A stretch of 64,000 nt of DNA from Nocardioides cynanchi (lineage in GTDB: Bacteria; Actinomycetota; Actinomycetes; Propionibacteriales; Nocardioidaceae): NCBI RefSeq assembly GCF_008761635.1, contig NZ_CP044344.1, forward strand, positions 3,934,546 to 3,998,545, in the 5' to 3' direction. This document shows positions 1 to 8,941 of the stretch, in pieces. How positions within the stretch are numbered: the first letter of the stretch is position 1; the number at the start of each line of letters is the position of its first letter. Made by a program: the position numbers and the translations under genes. The notes under the pieces were generated by a model. That model searched no databases and was not told where the DNA came from. It saw nothing but the letters and a program-made list of their open reading frames with translations.

Positions 1-1059
1 CCGGGGGAGCCGCTCCACGAGGAGGACTCCGAGGCCGGCCAGACCGAGCGCGGCCAGCGGCAGCAGCACGAAGAGGTCGGGGCCGCCGTTGATCACCGCC
101 AGGGTCCACAGGCAGCCGGCCAGGCAGCCTGTCCCGACGGCGAGGACCCGACCCGGGCCGGGCGAGCGCTCGCCCGCGCTGCGTCGGACGACGGCCGGCA
201 GGGCGGCCGCGGCGAGGCCGAGCATCGCCACCAGCCCGAGGAGGGCGACGACCAGCGTGCCGTGGTACTCCGCCCAGAGCATCGACCAGGTGGGGCCCGG
301 CTGGGTGATCGCGGAGGGTTGCGAGGTGTAGAGCAGGTTGACCAGGACGAAGCCGTCGAAGGCCTGCCGGAGCGAGCCGGCCAGAGCGAACCACACGACG
401 AACGCGGCGGTGGTGACGACACCGCCGACGACGAACCGCAGCCCGGCGGCCCACCGGTGCGCTCCGCTGACCACGATCGCGACCACGACGGTCGCGACCG
501 CGACCAGGAGCGACGGCTGCCAGGTCAGCGTCGCCAGGGCGGTGAAGACGCCGGCGCCGAGCCACCTCCGCCGCCCGGCCAGGATCAGCGCCGCCAGCAG
601 GCAGACCACCATCGTGGTCTTCTCGCGGGGACCGTCCGAGGCCAGCTGGAGGTAGCGCTCGAAGGTGAGGAACACCGCGGGCGCCACCAGGCCGGCCGCG
701 CGTGAGCCGAAGGTGTCGCGAGCCAGGACGCAGACCAGCGCACAGCTCAGGGCGGACAGCAGCGTGAAGACCACCCGGACCGACGGCAGCGGCCCCGCGC
801 CGACCAGGTGGCCCAGCCAGACGGCCAGGCCGGGGACGGCGTCCGCGAGCGGACCGACCGAGTTGAAGACCCCGACGTACGGCGGGACGCCGTGCGCCAT
901 CCGCTCGCCGCCGTAGGTGAAGATCGCCAGGTCCGGGGTGAGCAGCGCGTCGTACCCGTGCAACGCGTAGACGACGAGCGCCACCACACCCACCCCGACC
1001 GGGTCGAGCACCGCAGGGCGACGCAACCTCGACCAGTGTGTGGCGGACGTCGTGCTCAC
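1..1059 (-). CDS. Membrane glycosyltransferase, GT39/ArnT-like (partial)
   Basis: The frame opens at a GTG on the minus strand and runs off the left edge, giving 353 codons without a stop. After a short basic N-terminus it is a series of hydrophobic segments typical of polyprenol-phosphate-sugar-dependent glycosyltransferases. The first extracytoplasmic loop reads PDLAIFTYGGERMAHG, followed by PPYVGVFNSVGPL. This resembles the acidic, catalytic first loop of the PMT/ArnT-type GT-C fold, where an Asp sits next to a GG..M..G..PY pattern. It probably transfers a sugar from a lipid carrier outside the membrane; donor and acceptor cannot be read from sequence. Third codon positions are almost all G or C, supporting a real gene. 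It is divergent from ileS. Confidence 0.75.
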   Translation of the reverse strand, partial: MSTTSATHWSRLRRPAVLDPVGVGVVALVVYALHGYDALLTPDLAIFTYGGERMAHGVPPYVGVFNSVGPLADAVPGLAVWLGHLVGAGPLPSVRVVFTLLSALSCALVCVLARDTFGSRAAGLVAPAVFLTFERYLQLASDGPREKTTMVVCLLAALILAGRRRWLGAGVFTALATLTWQPSLLVAVATVVVAIVVSGAHRWAAGLRFVVGGVVTTAAFVVWFALAGSLRQAFDGFVLVNLLYTSQPSAITQPGPTWSMLWAEYHGTLVVALLGLVAMLGLAAAALPAVVRRSAGERSPGPGRVLAVGTGCLAGCLWTLAVINGGPDLFVLLPLAALGLAGLGVLLVERLPR

Positions 1060-1071
1060 GGAACCCACGGT

Positions 1072-1092
1072 GAGACCTCCGGTTGAGGTCTC
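1072..1092. repeat. Perfect 8-bp inverted repeat upstream of the glycosyltransferase
   Basis: GAGACCTC, a 5-nt spacer, then GAGGTCTC. It lies 13 bp upstream of the GTG start of the minus-strand glycosyltransferase. It could be an operator for a dimeric regulator or a hairpin in a short leader; no protein can be assigned. Confidence 0.5.
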
Positions 1093-1159
1093 GATGAGCG
1101 CCGGGTGAGGAAATGCTGTGACCCACCGAACCCGGTGGCCCGGAGGTCGGTCGGACCCG

Positions 1160-1165
1160 TAGGGT
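1160..1165 (+). promoter_or_regulatory. Putative -10 element for the ileS T-box leader
   Basis: TAGGGT followed by six bases predicts a transcript start near 1172, just 5' of the T-box structure. The same hexamer type and spacing recur throughout this window. No convincing -35 was seen. Confidence 0.45.
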
Positions 1166-1171
1166 TGGGGA

Positions 1172-1400
1172 AGGCGTTCGAGCCGTCATCAGCGGCGAGC
1201 CTCCGGAAGAACAGCGTCTCCGACGTGGTCCCGACCACCGCCGAGTCGCCCACTAGAACCGGACGGGTGGGCCCGTCACAGCCTGCAACGAGCGGTGCTC
1301 GGTGGTCGAGCGGAGTCCAGACTACGGGGTGCAAGCGAGGTGGTACCGCGGTCCCGCGAGGGGTCGTCCTCGTTCCGACCGAGGACCGACCGCAGGAGCC
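1172..1400 (+). promoter_or_regulatory. Ile-specific T-box leader, probably translational
   Basis: The T-box core GAGGTGGTACCGCGGT lies at 1338-1353, with the TGGT bulge at 1341-1344 able to pair with the ACCA end of uncharged tRNA-Ile. Upstream, the compact stem I region at 1181-1215 carries GTCATCAGCGG followed by GAGCCTCCGGAAGAAC. ATC at 1188-1190 is the likely isoleucine specifier codon. Actinobacterial ileS genes are known to use T-boxes with very short stem I that expose or hide the ribosome binding site rather than a terminator. Here no U-tract follows the T-box. Instead a GC hairpin (about 1364-1390) sits directly before the AGGAG at 1394-1398. Low charged tRNA-Ile should raise ileS translation. 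Confidence 0.88.
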
Positions 1401-1406
1401 GCACCG

Positions 1407-4400
1407 ATGACCTACCCCCAGGTCTCCACCGACACCACCGGCGAGCCCGGCGTGCCGTCCACCCCACGCTTCCCGCAGCTCGAGGAGCGGGTGCTGGCCT
1501 ACTGGGAGCAGGACGACACCTTCCGGGCCAGCGTGGAGCAGCGCGACGCCGGCACGGACGGCGACAACGAGTTCGTCTTCTACGACGGGCCGCCGTTCGC
1601 CAACGGGCTGCCGCACTACGGCCACCTGCTGACCGGCTACGTCAAGGACCTGATCCCGCGCTACCAGACGATGCGCGGCCGCCGGGTCGAGCGCCGCTTC
1701 GGCTGGGACACCCACGGGTTGCCCGCCGAGCTCGAGGCGATGCGCCAGCTGGGCATCAAGACCACCGACGAGATCACCGAGATGGGGATCGAGGCCTTCA
1801 ACGCCGAGTGCCGCAAGTCGGTCTTCGAGTACACCGACGAGTGGCGCGACTACGTCACCCGGCAGGCGCGGTGGGTGGACTTCGAGCACGACTACAAGAC
1901 GCTCGATCTCGACTACATGGAGTCGGTGATGTGGGCCTTCCAGCAGCTCCATCAGAAGGGCCTGGCCTACGAGGGCTTCCGGGTGCTGCCCTACTGCTGG
2001 AACGACGAGACCCCGTTGTCCAACCACGAGCTGCGGATGGACGAGGACGTCTACCAGCTGCGGCAGGACCCGGCCGTTACCGTCGGCTGCCGGCTCGAGA
2101 CCGGTGAGATCGCCCTGGTCTGGACGACCACGCCGTGGACCCTGCCGTCCAACCTGCTGATCATGGTCGGGCCCGACATCGAGTACGTCGTGGTCGAGTC
2201 GGACTTCACCGGCACCACCGAGCGCTACGTCGTCGGTGCGGCCCGGCTGGCGGCGTACTCGCGCGAGCTGAAGAACGAGTCGAGCGAGTCGGTCGACGAC
2301 CAGGTGGTCGAGCGGCTGACCGGGCGCGACCTGCTCGGGCGCAGCTACACCCCGCCGTTCAGCTACTTCGAGGGTCATCCGCACAGCCACCGCGTCGTCG
2401 AGGCGGACTTCGTCACCACCGAGGACGGCACCGGTCTCGTGCACAGCGCCGGTGCCTTCGGTGAGGAGGACAAGGCGATCACCGACCGTGAGGGCATCGA
2501 GCTGATCGTGGCGGTGGCCAAGGACGGCACCTTCACCTACCCGATCACCGACTACGAGGGCCTGCACGTCTTCGACGCCAACCTCGCCGTGATCGAGCAC
2601 CTCAAGGCGATGACCCGCGGCGAGGGCGCGACCGGAGCTGTCACCCAGGGCACCGTCCTGCTCCGCCGCGAGTCCTACGAGCACTCCTACCCGCACTGCT
2701 GGCGTTGCCGTGAGCCGCTGATCTACATGGCGGTCTCGTCGTGGTTCGTCTCCACGACCAAGATCCGCGACCGGATGCTCGACCTCAACCAGCAGATCCG
2801 GTGGGTGCCCGACCACATCAAGGACGGCCAGTTCGGCCGGTGGCTGGAGAACACCCGCGACTGGTCGATCTCCCGCAACCGCTTCTGGGGCAGCCCGATC
2901 CCGGTCTGGAAGAGCGACGACCCGGCGTACCCGCGGATCGACGTCTACGGCTCGCTCGACGAGCTCGAGCGCGACTTCGGCGTCCGTCCGACGGACCTGC
3001 ACCGGCCGTTCATCGACGACCTGACCCGGCCCAACCCCGACGACCCTCGCCCGGCGGACGAGGGGCGCTCGACCATGCGCCGGGTCACCGACGTCATGGA
3101 CTGCTGGTTCGAGTCCGGGTCGATGAGCTTCGCCCAGGTGCACTACCCCTTCGACAACGCCGACTGGTTCGACGGTGTCCAGTCCGCCGACGGCGTCCGC
3201 CGCGGCGGGCACTTCCCGGGCGACTTCATCGTCGAGTACATCGGCCAGACCCGCGGTTGGTTCTACACGATGCACGTGCTGGCGTCGGCGATCTTCGAGC
3301 GGCCGGCGTTCGAGACCTGCCTGTCGCACGGCATCGTGCTCGGCAGCGACGGCCAGAAGATGTCGAAGTCGCTGCGCAACTACCCCGACGTGCGCGAGGT
3401 CTTCGACCGCGACGGCGCGGACGCGATGCGGTGGTTCCTGATGTCGTCGCCGATCCTGCGCGGCGGCAACCTGATCGTCACCGAGCATTCGATCCGCGAG
3501 GGCGTGCGGCAGGTCCTGATCCCGCTGTGGAACTGCTGGTACTTCTTCGCGCTCTACGCCAACGCGGCGTCCGACGGCGGGTACGACGCGAAGCGCTCGA
3601 CCGCCGCGACCCACCCGATGGACCGCTACCTGCTCGCCAAGACCCGGCAGTTCGTCGAGCAGTCGACCTCGCAGCTCGACAACTACGAGGTCGCCAACGC
3701 CTGTGACTCGGTGCGCGCGTTTCTCGAGGTGCTGTCGAACTGGTACATCCGCCGGTCCCGGGAGCGCTTCTGGGCCGCCGACGGCGTCGCCGACGAGGGT
3801 GCGTTCGACACCCTCTTCACCGTGCTGGAGACGGTCTGCCGCGTGGCGGCGCCCCTGCTGCCGTTGACGACCGAGGAGATCTGGCGCGGCCTGACCGGTG
3901 GCCGCTCGGTGCACCTGACCGACTGGCCGTCCCTCGACGACCTGCCCGCCGACGACGAGCTGGTCGCCGCGATGGACCAGGTCCGCGACGTCTGCTCGGC
4001 CGGTTCGGCACTGCGCAAGGGCGCGGCGTTGCGCAACCGGCTGCCACTCTCGTCGCTGACGGTCGTGGTCTCCGGCGCAGACCGCCTGGCGGGCTTTGAG
4101 GACGTCGTGGCCGACGAGCTGAACCTCAAGTCGGTGCGGCTGCTCGACGCCGACCACCCCGACGCCGCGTCCTACGGCGTCTCGCAGCGGCTCACGGTCA
4201 ACGCCCGCGCCGCCGGCCCCCGGCTCGGCAAGGACGTGCAGACCGCGATCCGGGGCTCGAAGTCCGGCGACTGGTCGGTCTCGGAGTCCGGCGAGGTGAC
4301 CGCCGGTGGCCTGGCTCTGCGGGAGGGCGAGTTCGTGCTGGAGACGGTGGCCGGCGGCAGCGACGGTACGGCGACCGGGATGCTGCCCGGCGGCGGCTTC

Positions 4401-4661
4401 GTGGTCCTCGACACCAGCCTGACCCCCGAGCTCGAGGCCGAGGGCGTGGCCCGCGACCTGGTGCGAGCGATCCAGCAGGCCCGCCGGGACGCCGACCTCG
4501 ACGTCTCCGACCGGATCGTGCTCGACGTCTCGGCGACCGCCGACGTGGCCGACGCGGTCCGCACCCACGCCGACCTGATCCGGCGGGAGACGCTGGCCAC
4601 CACCCTGGCGGTGCACGAGGCCGACGTGGCGTCCCCGGTGATCGAGCTCTCGCGGGCCTGA
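1407..4661 (+). CDS. ileS: Isoleucyl-tRNA synthetase, type 2
   Basis: This class I synthetase charges tRNA-Ile with isoleucine. Of its 1084 residues, the HIGH-type signature is HYGH at 70-73 in the context [15 protein letters not shown], and KMSKS is at 651-655. The context around HYGH (GLPHYGHL), rather than the GxANGxIHxGH form of type-1 enzymes, places it with the eukaryote-like type 2 IleRS found in mycobacteria, a class associated with natural mupirocin tolerance. A [11 protein letters not shown] motif of the catalytic core is at roughly 570-580 and the C-terminal anticodon-binding domain follows. The ATG at 1407 was chosen because AGGAG lies just upstream; the frame stays open back to 1302, but that part is T-box leader. 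dapE follows 10 nt downstream. Confidence 0.97.
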   Translation: MTYPQVSTDTTGEPGVPSTPRFPQLEERVLAYWEQDDTFRASVEQRDAGTDGDNEFVFYDGPPFANGLPHYGHLLTGYVKDLIPRYQTMRGRRVERRFGWDTHGLPAELEAMRQLGIKTTDEITEMGIEAFNAECRKSVFEYTDEWRDYVTRQARWVDFEHDYKTLDLDYMESVMWAFQQLHQKGLAYEGFRVLPYCWNDETPLSNHELRMDEDVYQLRQDPAVTVGCRLETGEIALVWTTTPWTLPSNLLIMVGPDIEYVVVESDFTGTTERYVVGAARLAAYSRELKNESSESVDDQVVERLTGRDLLGRSYTPPFSYFEGHPHSHRVVEADFVTTEDGTGLVHSAGAFGEEDKAITDREGIELIVAVAKDGTFTYPITDYEGLHVFDANLAVIEHLKAMTRGEGATGAVTQGTVLLRRESYEHSYPHCWRCREPLIYMAVSSWFVSTTKIRDRMLDLNQQIRWVPDHIKDGQFGRWLENTRDWSISRNRFWGSPIPVWKSDDPAYPRIDVYGSLDELERDFGVRPTDLHRPFIDDLTRPNPDDPRPADEGRSTMRRVTDVMDCWFESGSMSFAQVHYPFDNADWFDGVQSADGVRRGGHFPGDFIVEYIGQTRGWFYTMHVLASAIFERPAFETCLSHGIVLGSDGQKMSKSLRNYPDVREVFDRDGADAMRWFLMSSPILRGGNLIVTEHSIREGVRQVLIPLWNCWYFFALYANAASDGGYDAKRSTAATHPMDRYLLAKTRQFVEQSTSQLDNYEVANACDSVRAFLEVLSNWYIRRSRERFWAADGVADEGAFDTLFTVLETVCRVAAPLLPLTTEEIWRGLTGGRSVHLTDWPSLDDLPADDELVAAMDQVRDVCSAGSALRKGAALRNRLPLSSLTVVVSGADRLAGFEDVVADELNLKSVRLLDADHPDAASYGVSQRLTVNARAAGPRLGKDVQTAIRGSKSGDWSVSESGEVTAGGLALREGEFVLETVAGGSDGTATGMLPGGGFVVLDTSLTPELEAEGVARDLVRAIQQARRDADLDVSDRIVLDVSATADVADAVRTHADLIRRETLATTLAVHEADVASPVIELSRA

Positions 4662-4671
4662 GGCTGGTTGG

Positions 4672-5748
4672 ATGGGACGCGTGGAACTCGACCTGACGAC
4701 CGACGTCGTGACGCTGACCGAGCAGCTGGTGGACATCGAGTCGGTGAGCCGCAACGAGCGGGAGATCGCCGACGCCGTCGAGCGCGCCCTCGCCGCCCTC
4801 GGCCACCTCGACGTGACCCGCCGTGGCAACACCGTGGTCGCGCGTACTTACCTCGACCGGGGTGAGCGGGTGGTGCTGGCCGGTCATCTCGACACCGTGC
4901 CGCTCAACGACAACCTGCCGTCGCGCAACGACGGCACGCTCCTGCACGGCCTCGGCACCTGCGACATGAAGAGCGGCGACGCGGTGATCCTGAAGCTCGC
5001 GGCGACCGTCCCCGAGCCGGTCCGTGACGTCACCTACATCCTCTACGAGGCCGAGGAGATCGAGAGCGAGTTCAACGGCCTCAGCCTGCTCACGGCCAGT
5101 GACCCCGAGCTGTTGAGGGCCGACTTCGCGATCCTGATGGAGCCGTCCGACGGCGTCGTCGAGGCCGGGTGCCAGGGCACGATGCGGGTCGAGGTCACCA
5201 CGCACGGCGAGCGGGCCCACAGTGCCCGGTCGTGGAAGGGCGTCAACGCCATCCACCGCGCGGCCCCGATCCTCGAGCGGCTCACGTCGTACGACGCGCG
5301 GACGCCGGTGATCGACGGGCTGACCTACCACGAGGGCCTCAACGCCGTCGGCATCAGCGGCGGCGTCGCCGGCAACGTGCTCCCCGACCTGTGCACCGTG
5401 TCCGTGAACTACCGCTTCGCCCCCGACCGCAGCGAGGCCGAGGCCGAGGAGTTCGTCCGCGCCTTCTTCGAGGGGTACGACGTGCACGTCTCCGACAGCG
5501 CCCCCGGGGCCCTGCCCGGCCTCGACCGGCCCGCGGCGAAGGAGTTCGTCGAGGCGGTCGGCGGCACGGTGAACCCCAAGTTCGGCTGGACCGACGTCGC
5601 CCGGTTCAGCGCGCTGGGGGTGCCGGCGGTCAACTTCGGACCGGGCGACCCGATGCTGGCCCACAAGCAGGAGGAGTTCGTGCCGCTGGCGCAGATCCGG
5701 CACTGCGAGCAGGCGCTCAGCACCTGGCTGGGTGGAGCCCCGCGATGA
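4672..5748 (+). CDS. dapE: Succinyl-diaminopimelate desuccinylase
   Basis: This M20-family metallopeptidase hydrolyses N-succinyl-LL-diaminopimelate in lysine and peptidoglycan (DAP) synthesis. Visible metal and catalytic signatures are AGHLDTVP (His-x-Asp), GTCDMKSGDA, the acidic pair in YEAEEIESEFNG, a MEPSD motif, and a C-terminal HKQEEF carrying the last metal His. The length of 358 residues is normal for the actinobacterial DapE subgroup. A GTG at 4681 (VELDLTTD) is an alternative start and fits the family N-terminus slightly better; no strong ribosome site precedes either. It lies 10 nt behind ileS and overlaps the next start by 4 nt (ATGA), so co-transcription with ileS is likely. Confidence 0.93.
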   Translation: MGRVELDLTTDVVTLTEQLVDIESVSRNEREIADAVERALAALGHLDVTRRGNTVVARTYLDRGERVVLAGHLDTVPLNDNLPSRNDGTLLHGLGTCDMKSGDAVILKLAATVPEPVRDVTYILYEAEEIESEFNGLSLLTASDPELLRADFAILMEPSDGVVEAGCQGTMRVEVTTHGERAHSARSWKGVNAIHRAAPILERLTSYDARTPVIDGLTYHEGLNAVGISGGVAGNVLPDLCTVSVNYRFAPDRSEAEAEEFVRAFFEGYDVHVSDSAPGALPGLDRPAAKEFVEAVGGTVNPKFGWTDVARFSALGVPAVNFGPGDPMLAHKQEEFVPLAQIRHCEQALSTWLGGAPR

Positions 5749-6479
5749 CCGAGAAGTACAAGGGCCCCGTGGTGATGCGGCGCAACCAGGTCGACGGCAC
5801 CACGACCGACCAGCGGCTGCTCGACTCCCGCGGCCCGAGCGACTGGGTCCACGCCGACCCGTGGCGGGTGCTGCGGATCCAGGCGGAGTTCGTCGAGGGC
5901 TTCGGCGCGCTGGCCGAGCTCGGCCCCGCGGTGGCGTGCTTCGGGTCCGCGCGCACGACGCCCGACGACCCGGTCTACGCGATCGGCGAGAGTGTCGGCC
6001 GCAAGCTGACCGCGGCCGGCTTCGCGGTGATCACCGGTGGCGGCCCCGGGGTGATGGAAGCGGTCAACAAGGGCGCCAGCGAGGCCGGTGGGATCAGTGT
6101 CGGGCTGGGCATCGAGCTGCCGTTCGAGTCGGGGCTCAACCAGTGGGTCGACATCGGCATCAACTTCCGCTACTTCTTCGCCCGCAAGACGATGTTCGTG
6201 AAGTACGCCCAGGGCTTCATCGTGCTGCCCGGCGGTCTGGGCACCCTCGACGAGCTGTTCGAGGCGCTCACCCTGCGGCAGACCCGGAAGGTCACCGGCT
6301 TCCCGCTCGTGCTGGTCGGGACCGACTACTGGCAGGGGATGATCGACTGGCTGCGCGACCGGGCGCTCACCCACGGCACCATCAGCCAGGCCGACATCGA
6401 CATGCTCAAGCTCACCGACGACGTCGACGAGGCCGTGGCGATGATGGTCGCCGCCCGCGAGCAGCGGCCCTCGTCATGA
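5745..6479 (+). CDS. LOG-family nucleotide-processing protein (TIGR00730-like)
   Basis: The 244-residue Rossmann-like protein has the LOG signature PGGLGTLDE preceded by GGGPGVMEAVN. The fold is shared by cytokinin-activating phosphoribohydrolases (cleavage of AMP-type nucleotides to base and ribose 5-phosphate) and nucleosidases. In bacteria outside plant pathogens the natural substrate is usually unproven. An N-terminal extension of about 60 residues precedes the core, as in the longer actinobacterial members found near dapE. It starts inside the dapE stop codon (ATGA), so the two are translationally coupled. Confidence 0.85.
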   Translation: MTEKYKGPVVMRRNQVDGTTTDQRLLDSRGPSDWVHADPWRVLRIQAEFVEGFGALAELGPAVACFGSARTTPDDPVYAIGESVGRKLTAAGFAVITGGGPGVMEAVNKGASEAGGISVGLGIELPFESGLNQWVDIGINFRYFFARKTMFVKYAQGFIVLPGGLGTLDELFEALTLRQTRKVTGFPLVLVGTDYWQGMIDWLRDRALTHGTISQADIDMLKLTDDVDEAVAMMVAAREQRPSS

Positions 6480-6793
6480 TGTGGTTCTTCGCGATCCTGA
6501 TCGTGCTGGCCCTCGGCGGGGTCGCCGTGGTCGCCTCCGGACGCGGCACGCCCATGTCGCCGTCGTACGACGACGCCTACGACGCCTTGGTCCCCGCGCA
6601 CGGACCGGTCACCGCCGACGACCTGCGGCGGATCCGCTTCCCCCTCGCCTTCCGCGGCTACCGGATGGCCGAGGTCGACGCACTGCTCCAGCGGCTCGCC
6701 GAGGAGCGTGAGGTCGCCGACGCCGAGGCCCGGCGGCGGTCCATGGGTTCGTCGCCCGTCGAGGTCGAGGGTGACGCGGAGCACTCTGACTAG
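6476..6793 (+). CDS. Small membrane-anchored DivIVA-domain protein
   Basis: The 105-residue protein has one N-terminal membrane segment (about residues 2-20). A soluble part follows, containing IRFPLAFRGYRMAEVDALLQRL, which is the DivIVA N-terminal signature (F..a.RGY...EVD..L). DivIVA proteins bind curved membrane and organise polar growth in actinobacteria; this short single-helix version may be an accessory factor. A similar gene lies near dapE and the LOG gene in mycobacteria. ATGATG at 6476 gives two possible starts, the first overlapping the upstream stop. The C-terminus is acidic and low-complexity. Confidence 0.75.
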   Translation: MMWFFAILIVLALGGVAVVASGRGTPMSPSYDDAYDALVPAHGPVTADDLRRIRFPLAFRGYRMAEVDALLQRLAEEREVADAEARRRSMGSSPVEVEGDAEHSD

Positions 6794-6809
6794 GGCAGAC
6801 TGATCGCCC

Positions 6810-7217
6810 GTGAAACCGGAGTACATCGTCGTGGTCCTCACCTTCCTGTCCGCGGTCGTCGTCGTGCTCACCCGGGTCCGCCTGTCGCAGGCGCGCGCGG
6901 CCGGCCAGGCGCAGGTCGGGATGGGCACCGTCAACGCCCACACGGCCTGCGGCACCGTGGCCGTGGTGCTGTGGGTGGCCTTCCTGGCCACCGGGCACGA
7001 CAGCTCGCTGCTCGGGGTGGTGGGCCTGTTCAGCTACTGGCTGACCGCCGTCGTCGGCCTGTTGATCCTGTGGCGCTGGAAGCCGAGCCACGGTCGGCAC
7101 GCGTCGAGCACCACCGACGACAGCTGGTCGGAGGGGCCCGGGCTCTCGATCCTGGCCCACGTCGGCATGCTGGTCGGCGTGCTCGTCTTCACGTGGTACT
7201 TCGGCACTCAGAGCTGA
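6810..7217 (+). CDS. Four-helix membrane protein of unknown function
   Basis: The product has 135 residues and starts at GTG. Four hydrophobic segments are visible (about 4-20, 48-64, 70-88 and 115-131) with a short polar loop, HGRHASSTTDDSWSEGPG, between helices 3 and 4. No catalytic motif was recognised. It lies 16 nt after the DivIVA-like gene and overlaps the peptidase gene by one base, so it belongs to the same transcription unit. Function is unknown. Confidence 0.7.
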   Translation: MKPEYIVVVLTFLSAVVVVLTRVRLSQARAAGQAQVGMGTVNAHTACGTVAVVLWVAFLATGHDSSLLGVVGLFSYWLTAVVGLLILWRWKPSHGRHASSTTDDSWSEGPGLSILAHVGMLVGVLVFTWYFGTQS

Positions 7218-8005
7218 TGCCGCCCACCTCTCGGGACCCTCGCCGCGGCCTGGCCGCGGCGGTGCTCGCCCTTGCCCTGGTGCCCGCGTCGTACGTCGTA
7301 CCGGCGTCGTCCTCGGCGGCCGCGACGGCGGACCGGCCCGCGGTGATCGGACGCCGCGTCATCGGCCACTCCGTGCAGGGCCGCCCGCTCGTGGCCTGGC
7401 ACCTGGGCGAGCCGGGGCGGCGGAGGGTCGTGCTGCTCGCGGTGATGCACGGCGACGAGGGCGCACCGCGCCGGATCCTGACCGATCTGCGCGACGGGCC
7501 GCCGGTGCACGACCTGAACCTCTGGGTGGTGCCGGTCTACAACCCCGACGGCCTGGCCGCCGGCACCCGCAAGAACGCCCACGGCGTCGACCTCAACCGC
7601 AACTACCCCTACCGGTGGATCCCCCAGTCCGGTGGCTACGAGTCCGGGCCGAGGCCTGCCTCGGAGCCGGAGACGCGGGCGATGATGCGGTTCCTGGCGC
7701 GGGTCCACCCGTCGTACGTCCTCTCGTTCCACCAGCCGCTGCACGCCGTGGACGTCACCGAGCGGCCGAGGTTCTCCCGCCGGGTCGCGCGGGCCCTCGG
7801 CCTGCCGATGACAAGGCTGGACTGCGGCAGCACCTGCCACGGCACGATGACGATGTGGTTCGACCACCGGTTCCCCGGCTTCGCCCTCACCGTGGAGTAC
7901 GGCGCGTCCCCTTCGCGGGCCACCCTGCGCGCGGCGCCGGACAAGATCCTGCGGCTCTTCGGTGCCTGGCGTGGCGGCGTGGTCGGCGTACCCCGGTCGG
8001 GCTGA
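7217..8005 (+). CDS. Secreted M14-family zinc carboxypeptidase / murein peptide amidase-like
   Basis: The 262-residue product has an N-terminal signal peptide (hydrophobic AAAVLALALVPASYVV, cleavage probably near the Ala-rich SSAAAT). M14 signatures follow: MHGDEG (zinc-binding HxxE), GVDLNRNYP (substrate-carboxylate Asn-Arg), SFHQPLH (third zinc His) and TVEYG (catalytic Glu). The compact size resembles MpaA-like amidases that cleave gamma-D-Glu-DAP bonds in murein peptides. An extracytoplasmic role on wall peptides fits its position downstream of dapE. Its start overlaps the previous stop (TGATG). The gap to the convergent enoyl-CoA hydratase gene holds a short tandem repeat. Confidence 0.85.
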   Translation: MPPTSRDPRRGLAAAVLALALVPASYVVPASSSAAATADRPAVIGRRVIGHSVQGRPLVAWHLGEPGRRRVVLLAVMHGDEGAPRRILTDLRDGPPVHDLNLWVVPVYNPDGLAAGTRKNAHGVDLNRNYPYRWIPQSGGYESGPRPASEPETRAMMRFLARVHPSYVLSFHQPLHAVDVTERPRFSRRVARALGLPMTRLDCGSTCHGTMTMWFDHRFPGFALTVEYGASPSRATLRAAPDKILRLFGAWRGGVVGVPRSG

Positions 8006-8020
8006 GCGCGACACCCGCCG

Positions 8021-8078
8021 ATTGGTCCCAAACCGCAGGTTTTGGCTCCGAATCGTCGCCGTTTGGTCCCAAACCGCA
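8021..8078. repeat. Short tandem array, about 20/21-bp period, between convergent genes
   Basis: TTGGTCCCAAACCGCA occurs at 8022 and 8063. A diverged middle copy, TTGGCTCCGAATCG, starts at 8042, so the three units begin 20 and 21 bp apart. Each good copy contains the dyad TTTGG/CCAAA or TTGG/CCAA. The rest of the 110-bp gap (8082-8109) has GTCAC/GTGAC inverted repeats that could form a hairpin. The unit is unrelated to the 32-bp units at 25571 and 49005 but sits in the same kind of place. Confidence 0.75.
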
Positions 8079-8115
8079 ACAGTCACGTCACAGGAGTGAC
8101 CAGAGTGACGGCGCG

Positions 8116-8916
8116 TTACCGTCCCTCGAAGACCGGCTTCTCCTTGGCGACGAACGCCGCGACGGCGGCGGCGTGGTCGGCGGTTGCTCCGGTCAGTGTC
8201 ATCTGGGTGGACTCGAAGGCGGCCGCGGCCGCGAAGTCGTGCCCGGCGGCGTACTCGACGGACTGCCGGATCGCACCCAGCGCGACGGTGGGTCCGGCCG
8301 CCAGCCGGGCGGCCAGGGTGCGGACCTCGTCGGCCAGCTCGGCGGAGGGTACGACGCGGGTGGCCAGGCCGAGCTCGAGGGCCTCCTCGGCCGGCACCGT
8401 GCGCGGGAAGTACAGCAGCTCGATCGCCTTCGCCCGGCCGACCAGCCGCTGGAGGGTGAAGCTCGAGCCCGTGTCGCAGGAGAGCGCGACGTTCGCGAAG
8501 GCCAGGTTGAAGCCGGCCGTCTCGGCCACGATCCGCAGGTCGCAGGCGAAGGCGAGGCTCGCCCCGGCGCCGGCTGCCACGCCGTTGACGGCGGCGATCA
8601 CCGGCTTCCGCATGCCTACCAGGGTGGTCACGATCGGGTTGTAGTGCTCGTCGACGGTGCGGAACAACGCGTCGCTCGACTCGCTGTGCAGGATCTCGAT
8701 GTGCTCCTTGAGGTCCTGCCCGACGCAGAACGCGCGACCGGTGCCGGTCAGCACGACGCAGCGCACCTCCGGGTCGTCGGCGACCTGGGTCACGGCGGCG
8801 AGCAGTGCTTCCTTGGTGGCCACGTCGAGGCTGTTCATGGCCTCGGGACGGTTGAACGTGATGGTCGCGACGCCGTCGGCGACCTCCAGCAGGACGGGTG
8901 AGTCGTCAGCGCTCAT
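8116..8916 (-). CDS. Enoyl-CoA hydratase/isomerase
   Basis: The 266-residue crotonase-fold protein is expected to hydrate or isomerise enoyl-CoA esters in beta-oxidation or aromatic catabolism. It shows the typical start ADGVATITFNRPEAMNSLD, the oxyanion-hole and active-site region GTGRAFCVGQDLKEH, and the GVAAGAGASLAFACDL segment. The acidic residue in the C-terminal half of the active site is less clear (ALSCDTGSSFTLQRLVG). The PaaX-type regulator lies just upstream on the same strand, suggesting phenylacetyl-CoA-type catabolism (PaaF/PaaG-like), but substrate specificity cannot be read. The ATG has a TAGCCT hexamer 6 nt upstream, consistent with a leaderless message. Confidence 0.88.
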   Translation of the reverse strand: MSADDSPVLLEVADGVATITFNRPEAMNSLDVATKEALLAAVTQVADDPEVRCVVLTGTGRAFCVGQDLKEHIEILHSESSDALFRTVDEHYNPIVTTLVGMRKPVIAAVNGVAAGAGASLAFACDLRIVAETAGFNLAFANVALSCDTGSSFTLQRLVGRAKAIELLYFPRTVPAEEALELGLATRVVPSAELADEVRTLAARLAAGPTVALGAIRQSVEYAAGHDFAAAAAFESTQMTLTGATADHAAAVAAFVAKEKPVFEGR

Positions 8917-8922
8917 GCCCGC

Positions 8923-8928
8923 AGGCTA
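8923..8928 (-). promoter_or_regulatory. Leaderless -10 for the enoyl-CoA hydratase gene
   Basis: TAGCCT (minus strand), then 6 nt, then the ATG. It lies in the 25-bp gap after the PaaX-like gene, so the hydratase gene can be transcribed on its own. Confidence 0.5.
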
Positions 8929-8941
8929 TTCACCCGAGCGG

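Noticed and set aside
1302..1406. Extended N-terminus of IleRS starting at 1302
   Set aside because: This stretch is the T-box leader, and the ribosome site lies directly before the ATG at 1407.
1056..4832. Very long open frame on the minus strand opposite ileS and dapE
   Set aside because: It is an artefact of GC-rich codon bias: low-complexity Val/Arg/Glu/His-rich translation with no domain, lying opposite two clear genes.
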